Source: Aquitalea magnusonii (GTDB lineage: Bacteria > Pseudomonadota > Gammaproteobacteria > Burkholderiales > Chromobacteriaceae). Taken from it: 64,000 nt of DNA. Position numbers and translations under genes: made by a program. Shown in pieces: positions 52,071-58,568 of the stretch; the stretch's first letter is position 1, and the number at the start of each line of letters is the position of its first letter. The notes under the pieces were generated by a model. It was not told the DNA's origin and made no database searches. It saw nothing but the letters and a program-made list of their open reading frames with translations. Location: assembly GCF_002217795.2 (NCBI RefSeq), contig NZ_AP018823.1:744001-808000 (forward strand). Reading direction: 5' to 3'.

Positions 52071-52754
52071 ATGGACAAGCAAACCGCAATTGAAAAAATC
52101 AGGAAATGTCTGGCTCTTGCCAAGAGTGCCAACGAACACGAAGCCGCAGCCGCGCTGCGCCAGGCACAGGCACTGATGCGCAAGTACGGGGTTGAGGATG
52201 GCGACATCCTGATGGCCGAGGTAAGCGAAGCCAAGGTGAAAGCTGGTGCCAGAACCAAGCCTGTGAAGTGGGAAAGCCAGCTGTCCACCACGGTGGCCAC
52301 CGCCTTTGGCTGCCGCAAGATTTTTGTCCAGGAATTGAAAGCAGGCTACTGGACGTTTATCGGCTGCGGCCCGGCAGCAGAGATAGCCACTTATGCCTAC
52401 ACCGTGCTGATGCGCCAGCTGCGCAAAGCCCGCAGTGAGTACCAGCAGACCCACTGTAAACGCCTTGTTCCGGCTAGTCGGACTCGCCGCGCCGATCTGT
52501 TCTGCGAAGCCTGGGTGGCTGGCGTTCGTCGCCAGATTGAGGCCTTTGCAGGCACGCAAGCCAACGAAGAAGCACTGGAGGTCTACATGGCCAAGGAATA
52601 CCCGGACCTTGGCACCTTGGTTCCCAGGGATCGCCAGGCAGGCAAGAGTCTTCGCGATGGTGATGTGAATGCACGGGCAGCAGGTTGGCATGCTGGTCGT
52701 CAGGCGCAGCTGAACCATGGCGTGGACAACAAACCGCTGGCCATCGGCCAATAG
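52071..52754 (+). CDS. DUF2786 family phage protein
   Basis: 227 residues. The N-terminal AIEKIRKCLALAKSANEHEAAAALRQAQALMRKYGV is the DUF2786 signature. The following part (FCEAWVAGVRRQIEAF) is also conserved in phage members. Function unknown. Its ribosome site lies immediately after the second hammerhead, so cleavage could change its translation or mRNA stability. Confidence 0.9.
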   Translation: MDKQTAIEKIRKCLALAKSANEHEAAAALRQAQALMRKYGVEDGDILMAEVSEAKVKAGARTKPVKWESQLSTTVATAFGCRKIFVQELKAGYWTFIGCGPAAEIATYAYTVLMRQLRKARSEYQQTHCKRLVPASRTRRADLFCEAWVAGVRRQIEAFAGTQANEEALEVYMAKEYPDLGTLVPRDRQAGKSLRDGDVNARAAGWHAGRQAQLNHGVDNKPLAIGQ

Positions 52755-52765
52755 AACCCGGTGTC

Positions 52766-52785
52766 GAGCCTGTTAACGCAGGCTC
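52766..52785 (+). other. Hairpin after the DUF2786 gene
   Basis: GAGCCTG / CAGGCTC with loop TTAACG, 11 bases after the stop. No T run. It may protect a 3' end or be part of the larger structure that follows. Confidence 0.5.
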
Positions 52786-52802
52786 CGCAACGTGTTTTAA
52801 CC

Positions 52803-52890
52803 CTCAATGCAGCCGTGACCGGCCAGCCCCGATCAACTAGCGGGTGCCGTCCTCTGATAAGCCGGCATGGCCGGTCACGCGTGCATTGAG
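52803..52890 (+). other. Unidentified multi-stem structured element upstream of gemA
   Basis: The outer stem is CTCAATGCA / TGCATTGAG (9 pairs), then a small internal loop, then GTGACCGGCCA / TGGCCGGTCAC (11 pairs). Inside are two hairpins, CCCG / CGGG with a 9-base loop and TGCCG / CGGCA with a 13-base loop. The loops contain AUCA and UGAU, which could pair with each other. It ends 20 bases before the gemA ATG. It matches no ribozyme or riboswitch family I can recall. Confidence 0.7.
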
Positions 52891-52909
52891 TTTGACCAGG
52901 AGAAGAACA

Positions 52910-53326
52910 ATGACCGACAGACGCAAGGCGATGATCGCAAAGATCAAGATCGCCCAGCAGCAGCTGCAGATGGCTGACGACAGCTACCGCGCCATGCTGG
53001 CACGCCTGGCTGATGGCAAAACCAGCAGCACAAAGCTGACCCTGCAGCAGCTGGATGACGTGCTTGCCGAAATGAAACGCCTGGGCTTTGTGCAAAAGCC
53101 TGCGCAAAAGCATGGCCGCCGTCCGCAGCCGAAGGACTCCCGTGAGACCCTGATGGCCAAGATTGAGGCACAACTGGCCACCGCTGGCCGGTCGTGGGAA
53201 TACGCCCAGGGCATGGCAAAACGCATGTATCGGATCGAAAAAATAGAATGGCTGGACTACGAGCAGCTGAATGGGGTGATGGTCGCCCTTGTCTATGACG
53301 CACGCCGGAATGGGAGGCCCGCATGA
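52910..53326 (+). CDS. gemA: GemA family phage regulatory protein (Mu gp16, DUF1018)
   Basis: 138 residues from the ATG at 52910 with CAGGAG upstream. KIKIAQQQLQMADDSYRAMLARLADGKTSSTKLTLQQLDDVLAEMKRLGF is the GemA/gp16 domain. In Mu it modulates host gene expression and supercoiling. It overlaps mor by four bases. Confidence 0.93.
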   Translation: MTDRRKAMIAKIKIAQQQLQMADDSYRAMLARLADGKTSSTKLTLQQLDDVLAEMKRLGFVQKPAQKHGRRPQPKDSRETLMAKIEAQLATAGRSWEYAQGMAKRMYRIEKIEWLDYEQLNGVMVALVYDARRNGRPA

Positions 53327-53778
53327 ACCGCAGTGACCACGAAATGGCAATGGCCCGTGCTGCACACCTGTTGCCAGAAAATGCCCGCCAGCTCGTTGAT
53401 ATGCTGACGCTGGCTACCACGCTGAAACTGGTAGATGCCTATGGTGGCACACACTTCCCGATCCCGAAAACCGCCAGGCAGGAGGGACAATATTTTGCAG
53501 CACTGGCGGAGGCCGTGGGGGTCGATGCTGCCAATAAGCTGGTAAAGAGGTACGGCAATACCCGACTGTATGTGCCAAAGTGCGCTGCAGCACTGCGCGC
53601 CCTACGTGATGCCAGTATTCGTGCTGACTATGACATGTCATGCGGTGAGTTGGGGCACAACGCCACGGTCAACAATGTGCTTGTACCCAAGTACAGACTT
53701 TGTGACCGTAGGATTGAGGAAATTTTGTCTAAGGCGGATGAGCTATTGCCAGTCGCAACTCAAGGAAGTCTCTTTTAG
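53323..53778 (+). CDS. mor: Mor-like middle transcription activator
   Basis: 151 residues. Mor/C family: an N-terminal dimerisation part (LVDMLTLATTLKLVDAYGGTHFPIPK) and a C-terminal helix-turn-helix (ADYDMSCGELGHNATVNNVLVPKYRLCDRRIEEIL). It should switch on the middle or late promoters. No separate C activator is seen in the window, so Mor may control lysis and head genes directly. A strong terminator follows. Confidence 0.9.
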   Translation: MNRSDHEMAMARAAHLLPENARQLVDMLTLATTLKLVDAYGGTHFPIPKTARQEGQYFAALAEAVGVDAANKLVKRYGNTRLYVPKCAAALRALRDASIRADYDMSCGELGHNATVNNVLVPKYRLCDRRIEEILSKADELLPVATQGSLF

Positions 53779-53793
53779 AGTAGCTCTCACTGT

Positions 53794-53830
53794 GAATGAA
53801 AAAGCCCCGCTGAGCGGGGCTTTTTCATTC
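53794..53830 (+). terminator. Strong terminator at the end of the early region
   Basis: GAATGAAAAAGCCCCGC / GCGGGGCTTTTTCATTC, a 17-pair stem with a TGA loop. It ends the early transcript after mor. Confidence 0.95.
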
Positions 53831-53862
53831 TTGCCAGGCTGAGAGTTTGAGCATGCAAACAC

Positions 53863-53943
53863 TTTTCTACTAAAAAACTTGAAAAGTAGAAAACTTCAAT
53901 GTATCATCCGGTCTGTTGCAATGTAACCAACGTTACTGCGTAA
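53863..53943. promoter_or_regulatory. Candidate operators upstream of the XRE gene
   Basis: A 9-base perfect inverted repeat TTTTCTACT / AGTAGAAAA (53863-53893) with a 13-base centre, followed by a chain GTAAC-CAAC-GTTAC-TGC-GTAAC (53923-53943). The stretch is much AT-richer than its surroundings. Likely binding sites of the XRE regulator encoded next. Confidence 0.5.
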
Positions 53944-54052
53944 CGAATAAATTAACTAAAAAACCAAGTGGTCTGCCCTTTCATAGAAGCATCGCAGTAT
54001 GGACATGAATGGCGGCAGGGGAAAACGAAGTTCATCGATTGGAGTGTCAACT

Positions 54053-54409
54053 ATGAAGATAACCAAGTTTGGACAGGAGGTTCGCCAAGCTCGGGGACAG
54101 GTCAAGAAGACTCTCATGGCTATGGCGAACGATCTGGGTACGTCTCCGGCGTTCCTCAGTGCCATGGAAACGGGGAGGAACAAGATCCCCGCTCCCTGGG
54201 TTGAGAAAATTGATAACTACTTTAAAGACTTGGGCGTACCTATTGAAAACCTCTCGAAGTATGCAGATGCAGCTAACGAGAATGTGTCAATAAGTGGCCT
54301 TCCTTTGCAGCATCAATTACTTGTGTCTGGTTTTGCAAAGTCTGATTTTTCACAGGAGGATCTGCAGAGAATCCGTGAATTTTTCGAGAACTTGTATGCC
54401 AATAAATAA
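54053..54409 (+). CDS. XRE family HTH regulator (partner of the metallopeptidase)
   Basis: 118 residues from the ATG at 54053 with GGAG upstream; an earlier ATG at 53999 lacks a site. TKFGQEVRQARGQVKKTLMAMANDLGTSPAFLSAMETGRNKIP is an XRE-type helix-turn-helix. The C-terminal half (SKSDFSQEDLQRIREFFENLY-like) is helical. It lies 11 bases before an ImmA/IrrE peptidase, the usual regulator-protease pair. Base composition is lower in GC than in phage structural genes. Confidence 0.85.
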   Translation: MKITKFGQEVRQARGQVKKTLMAMANDLGTSPAFLSAMETGRNKIPAPWVEKIDNYFKDLGVPIENLSKYADAANENVSISGLPLQHQLLVSGFAKSDFSQEDLQRIREFFENLYANK

Positions 54410-54420
54410 GGGAAAAATAG

Positions 54421-54927
54421 ATGGTGAGCGAGCAATGTAGTGAAAATTCAGAACAGTATTTTTTGCGTGGCCAACGAGTGGCAGCAGTGAGACAGGCAGA
54501 TATCGAGTTCTATGCAAAACGACTCTGTAAGCTGTTGCGGCTTAACAGTAAGAAGCATGCATCCATACTTGAAGCGATTGAAAACCTCCGCACTCACCAT
54601 GGGATTCCGCTGGATTTGGATCCCATTGAAGATGATGAATGGGAGTTGTATGGCATAGCTGAGGCACTTTGCGAGCCATCATCAATGACCATTGTGATGC
54701 CGAATACGTTGTATGTACGTATGGCCGAGAATGACCCAGAAGCCTTGTTCGTTTTGTTCCATGAGCTTGGGCATATCTTTTTAAGCCACAAGCCGGTGCT
54801 TCACTTTAAACGCGATACTCAAGCTGTCCAGGAGGAGGATGCAGAATGGCAGGCAGATGTTTTTGCGACAGCAGCCTTGCAAGCAATTTTCCCGAAAGGA
54901 CTGCCAAGACAATTGAGCTTGTTCTAA
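54421..54927 (+). CDS. ImmA/IrrE family zinc metallopeptidase
   Basis: 168 residues. The zinc motif FHELGHIFL (His114, Glu115, His118) is clear. ImmA-type proteases cleave the XRE repressor encoded beside them to relieve repression, for example in Bacillus ICEBs1. Here the pair sits between Mor and the lysis genes in an AT-richer island, so it looks like an added cargo module with its own switch. Confidence 0.9.
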   Translation: MVSEQCSENSEQYFLRGQRVAAVRQADIEFYAKRLCKLLRLNSKKHASILEAIENLRTHHGIPLDLDPIEDDEWELYGIAEALCEPSSMTIVMPNTLYVRMAENDPEALFVLFHELGHIFLSHKPVLHFKRDTQAVQEEDAEWQADVFATAALQAIFPKGLPRQLSLF

Positions 54928-55125
54928 AGAACAGAGGCTTACCATGCGCCAACATGGCAAGCCCCTTTAGGTGCTAGCAGTACCGCCAAGTACAGCTAGA
55001 CAAGACTGTCTTCCATCCGCAGTCTGCGATGTTGTGTACTACAAGTAGCTTTGGAATTATACATACGGCACACAGCATTGTCCAAAAAACAAGTGATGGC
55101 AACCCAAGTCTATTGGAGAAAAGCC

Positions 55126-55239
55126 ATGACTTATGAAGACGAACGCGGTACGTTCATCTTGCGCTGGACACGCCATGTGAATGGTCAGTTGATCCGAGCC
55201 AAGGTCAAGCCGTTTAAGATTTACATCAGTAAGAAGTAA
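55126..55239 (+). CDS. Possible small basic protein
   Basis: 37 residues from the ATG at 55126, with TTGGAG nine bases upstream; an in-frame ATG at 55096 would give 47. Lys/Arg-rich (HVNGQLIRAKVKPFKIYISKK). It follows the metallopeptidase and precedes a hairpin at 55246. No family known. Between 54928 and 55125 I see no other gene. Confidence 0.4.
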   Translation: MTYEDERGTFILRWTRHVNGQLIRAKVKPFKIYISKK

Positions 55240-55245
55240 ATCACG

Positions 55246-55275
55246 GGCCCCCACCACAGTAGCTGGCTGGGGGCC
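55246..55275 (+). terminator. GC-rich hairpin before the lysis genes
   Basis: GGCCCCC / GGGGGCC stem with a 16-base loop, weak T tract. It may isolate the cargo module from the lysis genes. Confidence 0.5.
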
Positions 55276-55302
55276 TTGCCTTATCCATGCTACCTATGCT
55301 GC

Positions 55303-55319
55303 TTACCGAACCCCTTCCC
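55303..55319 (+). promoter_or_regulatory. 17-base motif shared by two late-region promoters (copy 1)
   Basis: TTACCGAACCCCTTCCC, found again exactly at 63863-63879. Both copies are in non-coding DNA upstream of a gene start (61 and 30 bases later) and both are followed by a TGCCC...CACC-like segment. Candidate binding site for a late activator such as Mor. Confidence 0.5.
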
Positions 55320-55379
55320 AATCTGCCCACCTCCTGATTTTCCCTACGATTTGTCTCATGTCCTGCATGAGGAAAAATC

Positions 55380-55901
55380 GTGTCCCGCACCATCAATCTG
55401 ATCGTTATCCACTGCGCCGCCAGTCTCAACGGCAAGGTGCTTGGCGCTGCGTCTAAATCGGCTGCAGCCGTCATTGACCAGTGGCACGCCCAGCGCGGTT
55501 TCCACCGCCAGCCGGCCGCTATTGCCGCTTACAACCCCGACCTCAAGGCCATCGGCTACCACTTCGTCCTGGACGTCGACGGCACCAAGTCCACCGGCCG
55601 CGCCCTGGATGAAATCGGCGCGCATGTGGCTGGCCACAATGCCAACTCCATCGGTATCTGCATGGTGGGTACGGATCAGTACAGCACCGCGCAATGGGGT
55701 GCGCTGGCCAGCCTGGTGAAGGCTCTGCTGGCCAAGTATCCGGGTGTGCCAGTAGTTGGCCACCGTGATCTGTCTCCCGACCTGAATGGTGACGGCACGA
55801 TTGAACCCAGCGAGTGGACCAAGACTTGCCCCGGCTTCACCGTTGCCGCCTGGCTGGCTGCCGGCATGAAGCCGCAGGCCAAGAACATCCTGGCCAACTG
55901 A
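55380..55901 (+). CDS. N-acetylmuramoyl-L-alanine amidase (phage endolysin)
   Basis: 173 residues from a GTG at 55380 (AGGAA upstream). T7-lysozyme-like Amidase_2: zinc ligands in VIHCAAS, a conserved GYHFVLDVDG, GHRDLSPDLNGDG and TCPGF. It cuts the peptidoglycan amide bond at lysis. No signal peptide, so a holin is needed. First of the lysis genes. Confidence 0.93.
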   Translation: MSRTINLIVIHCAASLNGKVLGAASKSAAAVIDQWHAQRGFHRQPAAIAAYNPDLKAIGYHFVLDVDGTKSTGRALDEIGAHVAGHNANSIGICMVGTDQYSTAQWGALASLVKALLAKYPGVPVVGHRDLSPDLNGDGTIEPSEWTKTCPGFTVAAWLAAGMKPQAKNILAN

Positions 55902-56080
55902 TGCACCGGCCGCTCATTTACCTGTTGCTGCAGGCCCTGGCAGCCCACCATCTTCCGTTATCCCGGTGGCGGGTGGCTGGGAGCCAGTCCGCATCCGTAG
56001 GCCATCGAGGCCCAAGCGGTGTAGCCAAGGCCAGGCGTGCAGCAGCCAAGCGAAGGAACTGCCGTCGTGCAACTCGCTGA
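55901..56080 (+). CDS. Possible small protein coupled to the amidase
   Basis: 59 residues; the ATG overlaps the amidase stop (TGATG). One short hydrophobic stretch (LIYLLLQALAAHHL) and a very basic tail (KARRAAAKRRNCRRATR). It could be a small lysis accessory protein, or chance. Overlaps the next gene by 14 bases. Confidence 0.4.
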   Translation: MHRPLIYLLLQALAAHHLPLSRWRVAGSQSASVGHRGPSGVAKARRAAAKRRNCRRATR

Positions 56081-56318
56081 CATCCTCACCAACCCTGTTA
56101 CCCAGCGCCTGTCGCAGAGCAAGTTCTGCATCACGGTCGCCCTGGTGGCCACCACCTTTGCCCTGATCTGGGAGGTGGTGCATGGCCGCGCCACAGAATG
56201 GCTGTATGGCCTCTATCTGGCCGCATGGGTAACCCATGCCCAGGCCAGCAAGCGGGCAGCCATCAGCCGTGATGCCTTGCCGCAGCCCGCCAATCAACCC
56301 AAGGGGGACGAGCAATGA
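56067..56318 (+). CDS. Holin-like membrane protein
   Basis: 83 residues from a GTG at 56067 with AAGGA upstream; a GTG at 56037 is the alternative start. Two membrane helices (KFCITVALVATTFALIWEVV and WLYGLYLAAWVTHA) and a charged C-terminus. Position between endolysin and spanins fits a holin. The stop overlaps the Rz start. Confidence 0.75.
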   Translation: MQLADILTNPVTQRLSQSKFCITVALVATTFALIWEVVHGRATEWLYGLYLAAWVTHAQASKRAAISRDALPQPANQPKGDEQ

Positions 56319-56920
56319 TGTCCATCTCGCTCATTCCGACCTGGGTAAAGGCCGTCGCCATCGGGGCCGGCCTAACCTTCATCACCTACCAGGTGCATCA
56401 GCACGGTGTTGAGTCTGGTGCCGCTGCCCAGCACAAGGTGGATGAAACCGTCCGTATCGGTCTGGTGGCTGACTACGAAAAGCAACTGGGTAAGTTCAAA
56501 GACCAATGGGCCGCCGAGCTGGCTACAGCCCTGCGTGACAAGCAGACGCTGGAACAGCAGGCCAACCAGGTCGGTGCAGCTCTGCTGGAGACCCGCGCCC
56601 AACTGGTCCGTACCCAGCAGCAACTGAAACAGGAGATTCCCCATGTCGTACAAGCTGATGGCCCTCGCTGGACTGGTATTGGCCCTGCAGGGCTGCGTCT
56701 CTACGCCCAAAACCTCGGCTACCCCCTCGCCAGTGGTGATCCGGGTCTGCCCGCAGCCAACCCCGGAGATGCTGCAAAAGCCGATCAAGCCGGCAGCGCC
56801 GGAGCCGGGCTATCACCCACAGACCTCCTGACGCACTCGGCGGATTACGGCCAGTGGTGCCAGAAGCTGGAGCAGCAGCTGGATGCCTTCATCACCCTAC
56901 ATACCAAGGACGCGCCATGA
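56315..56920 (+). CDS. Rz-like inner-membrane spanin
   Basis: 201 residues. One N-terminal membrane helix (WVKAVAIGAGLTFITYQV) and a long periplasmic coiled coil (about 45-110, DYEKQLGKFKDQWAAELATALRD...QQLKQEI). It contains the Rz1-like lipoprotein gene in another frame, the classical nested spanin arrangement. It joins inner and outer membranes at lysis. Confidence 0.85.
   Translation: MMSISLIPTWVKAVAIGAGLTFITYQVHQHGVESGAAAQHKVDETVRIGLVADYEKQLGKFKDQWAAELATALRDKQTLEQQANQVGAALLETRAQLVRTQQQLKQEIPHVVQADGPRWTGIGPAGLRLYAQNLGYPLASGDPGLPAANPGDAAKADQAGSAGAGLSPTDLLTHSADYGQWCQKLEQQLDAFITLHTKDAP
56643..56831 (+). CDS. Rz1-like outer-membrane lipoprotein spanin, nested in Rz
   Basis: 62 residues in the +1 frame relative to Rz. 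MSYKLMALAGLVLALQGCVS is a lipoprotein signal with lipobox LALQGC. The mature part is proline-rich (PQPTPEMLQKPIKPAAPEPG), typical of Rz1. CAGGAG lies nine bases upstream. Fully embedded in the Rz gene. Confidence 0.85.
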   Translation: MSYKLMALAGLVLALQGCVSTPKTSATPSPVVIRVCPQPTPEMLQKPIKPAAPEPGYHPQTS

Positions 56921-57117
56921 CCGAACTGACCATTCAAAACGAGCAAGGCCAGTTGATGGAGTCCCTGGAAATAAAAGGGGCAGCGCTGGCGGCTGTCGTC
57001 GGCCAGATCGCCCGCCTCGGTGGTGATGCGGAGTGTGCAAATGAGGCTGCAAAACGGCTGTCCGAAGCACTGTACTGGGCAGACCGGGCAATGGGGGCCT
57101 TTGATGGATCCGTTTGA
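56917..57117 (+). CDS. Hypothetical small phage protein
   Basis: 66 residues. The ATG overlaps the Rz stop. Acidic and helical (MTELTIQNEQGQLMESLEIKG; AAKRLSEALYWADRAMGAF). Unknown function. It overlaps the next gene by 14 bases. Confidence 0.65.
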   Translation: MTELTIQNEQGQLMESLEIKGAALAAVVGQIARLGGDAECANEAAKRLSEALYWADRAMGAFDGSV

Positions 57118-57316
57118 TCGCGCCCAGAAGCTGGAGCTGGACGAGCGCGAAGGCCACATTGCTGCACGCCAGGCACTGGTCCCGCATGGTCCGCCAGCCA
57201 CGCATTGCATTGATTGCGGGGTCGAAATTCCGAAAGAACGTCAGGTCGTGGCACCCGGCCTGCGTTGTACACGTTGTCAGAGCGCCGTTGAGCGCCGAAA
57301 TGGGGGAAACCGATGA
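57104..57316 (+). CDS. TraR/DksA-type zinc finger protein
   Basis: 70 residues from the ATG at 57104. Four cysteines, CIDCG and CTRCQ, form the DksA/TraR C4 finger; the N-terminal helix is ELDEREGHIAARQA. Phage and plasmid TraR-like proteins can bind the RNA polymerase secondary channel. Such genes are common beside Mu-like lysis genes. Confidence 0.88.
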   Translation: MDPFDRAQKLELDEREGHIAARQALVPHGPPATHCIDCGVEIPKERQVVAPGLRCTRCQSAVERRNGGNR

Positions 57317-57687
57317 CGGTCACTGTTGATTTTTGGTATCTGGTCGGCCTGCTGCTGGGCTTTCTGGGCGTGGTGTTCACCTTCGGCAAGCTGTTGCTGG
57401 GCCAGATTGAGCAGCGTCTGGACCAGCGCTTCAAAGCCATTGATGAGGCGAACAAGGCCACCAGCAACCACTGGGACACCCGCTTTGCCGAGCTGATGGA
57501 ACAGAACCGGCGCGAGGCCGATGGCTGGCAGCGCATCGAAAAAGACTTCCTGCGCTTCCAGGCTGAACTGCCGGTGCAGTACGTGCGCCGGGAAGACTAC
57601 GTACGCAACCAGACCGTGATCGAGGCCAAGCTGGATAGCCTCGCCCTCAAAATCGAAAACGTCCAATTGAAAGGACAGCAGCAATGA
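57313..57687 (+). CDS. Phage membrane protein with coiled coil
   Basis: 124 residues. One N-terminal membrane helix (YLVGLLLGFLGVVFTFGKLLL) and a long coiled coil (about 28-115). Typical of the small Mu-like protein encoded before the terminase genes (DUF2730-like). Overlaps both neighbours by four bases. Confidence 0.75.
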   Translation: MTVTVDFWYLVGLLLGFLGVVFTFGKLLLGQIEQRLDQRFKAIDEANKATSNHWDTRFAELMEQNRREADGWQRIEKDFLRFQAELPVQYVRREDYVRNQTVIEAKLDSLALKIENVQLKGQQQ

Positions 57688-57992
57688 ATATCGACGAAGC
57701 CAAAATCCGCCGTGAGAGCCTGCGCTGGTACCTGGTGCTGGCAGCATATAACGCCCGGCCAACCGAAGTCGTCGAAGACGTCATCCAGCAAACCATGCGG
57801 TCCCTTTACCCCGATGTATCGCCGCTGGAGGTACGTAAGGAGCTGGATTATCTGGAAGACCGCGCCATGGTGAAGCTGCGCAAGGAGCCATCGGGCCGCT
57901 GGTGGGTGGATGTCACCCGCTATGGTGTCGACCTTGCCGAGTACACCATCGACTGCCAACCCGGCATCGCCCGCCCCGAAAAGTACTGGTGA
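57684..57992 (+). CDS. Mu gp26-like phage protein (winged helix)
   Basis: 102 residues. RRESLRWYLVLAAYNARPTEVVEDVIQQTM and VRKELDYLEDRAMVKLRKEPSGRWWVDVTRYGVDLAEY resemble the VpaChn25_0724 family of Mu-like phages, a small winged-helix protein beside the small terminase. Function unresolved. Confidence 0.8.
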   Translation: MNIDEAKIRRESLRWYLVLAAYNARPTEVVEDVIQQTMRSLYPDVSPLEVRKELDYLEDRAMVKLRKEPSGRWWVDVTRYGVDLAEYTIDCQPGIARPEKYW

Positions 57993-57998
57993 GCTGAT

Positions 57999-58568
57999 AT
58001 GGCTGCACGCAATAGTGTTTCCATGCTGCCAGCCGAGGTGCGGGCCTGGCTGGACCAGTCCCTGGTCGGGGGCAACTTCAGCGGTTACCAGCTGCTGGAG
58101 GAGGCGCTGCGCGAGAAGGGCTTCGCCATCAGCAAGTCGGCCATCCACCGCTACGGCCAGAAGATCGAACGCCGCTTCGCCGCCATCCGTGCCAGTACCG
58201 AAGCCGCCAAGCTGCTGACCCAAGGTGCGTCGGATGATACCGACACCCGCTCCGAAGCATTACTCGCCCTGGTACAGACCGAGCTGTTTGAATCCATCGT
58301 CAACCTGCAGGAAGCCGGGGACGAGGATGTCTCCAATGAAGACCGGATAGCCATTTTGTCCAAGGTGGCCAAGAACATCGCCACCTTGAGCCGGGCTAGC
58401 GTGAACCAGAAGAAATTCCGCCTGGAAGAGCAGGCCCGCATCGAGCAGAAGGCCCGCGCTGCGTTGCTGGCCGAACAGGAGCAGAAGCTGGAAGAACTGC
58501 GTGGATCGGATGGCATGAGTGAACAGATGGAAAGCAGTATCCGCCGCATCCTGCTGGGTAAAGAGTGA
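57999..58568 (+). CDS. DUF3486 family protein, probable small terminase (Mu gp27)
   Basis: 189 residues. LPAEVRAWLDQSLVGGNFSGYQLLEEALREKGFAISKSAIHRYGQKIERRF is the DUF3486 domain of Mu-like small terminase proteins, with a DNA-binding helix. A C-terminal coiled coil follows. Overlaps the large terminase start by one base. Confidence 0.9.
   Translation: MAARNSVSMLPAEVRAWLDQSLVGGNFSGYQLLEEALREKGFAISKSAIHRYGQKIERRFAAIRASTEAAKLLTQGASDDTDTRSEALLALVQTELFESIVNLQEAGDEDVSNEDRIAILSKVAKNIATLSRASVNQKKFRLEEQARIEQKARAALLAEQEQKLEELRGSDGMSEQMESSIRRILLGKE

Noticed and set aside
52771..52792. Possible twister ribozyme (TTAACG loop and CCGCAA nearby)
   Set aside because: A few bases resemble twister but the internal-loop order and pseudoknots are absent; only a simple hairpin can be supported.
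52841..52880. Possible third, degenerate hammerhead (CUGAUAAG) or HDV-like element (GCCGGCAUGG)
   Set aside because: CUGAUAA breaks the invariant CUGANGA core, there is no GAAA or cleavage triplet in place, and the HDV double pseudoknot cannot be drawn. Kept only as an unidentified structure.
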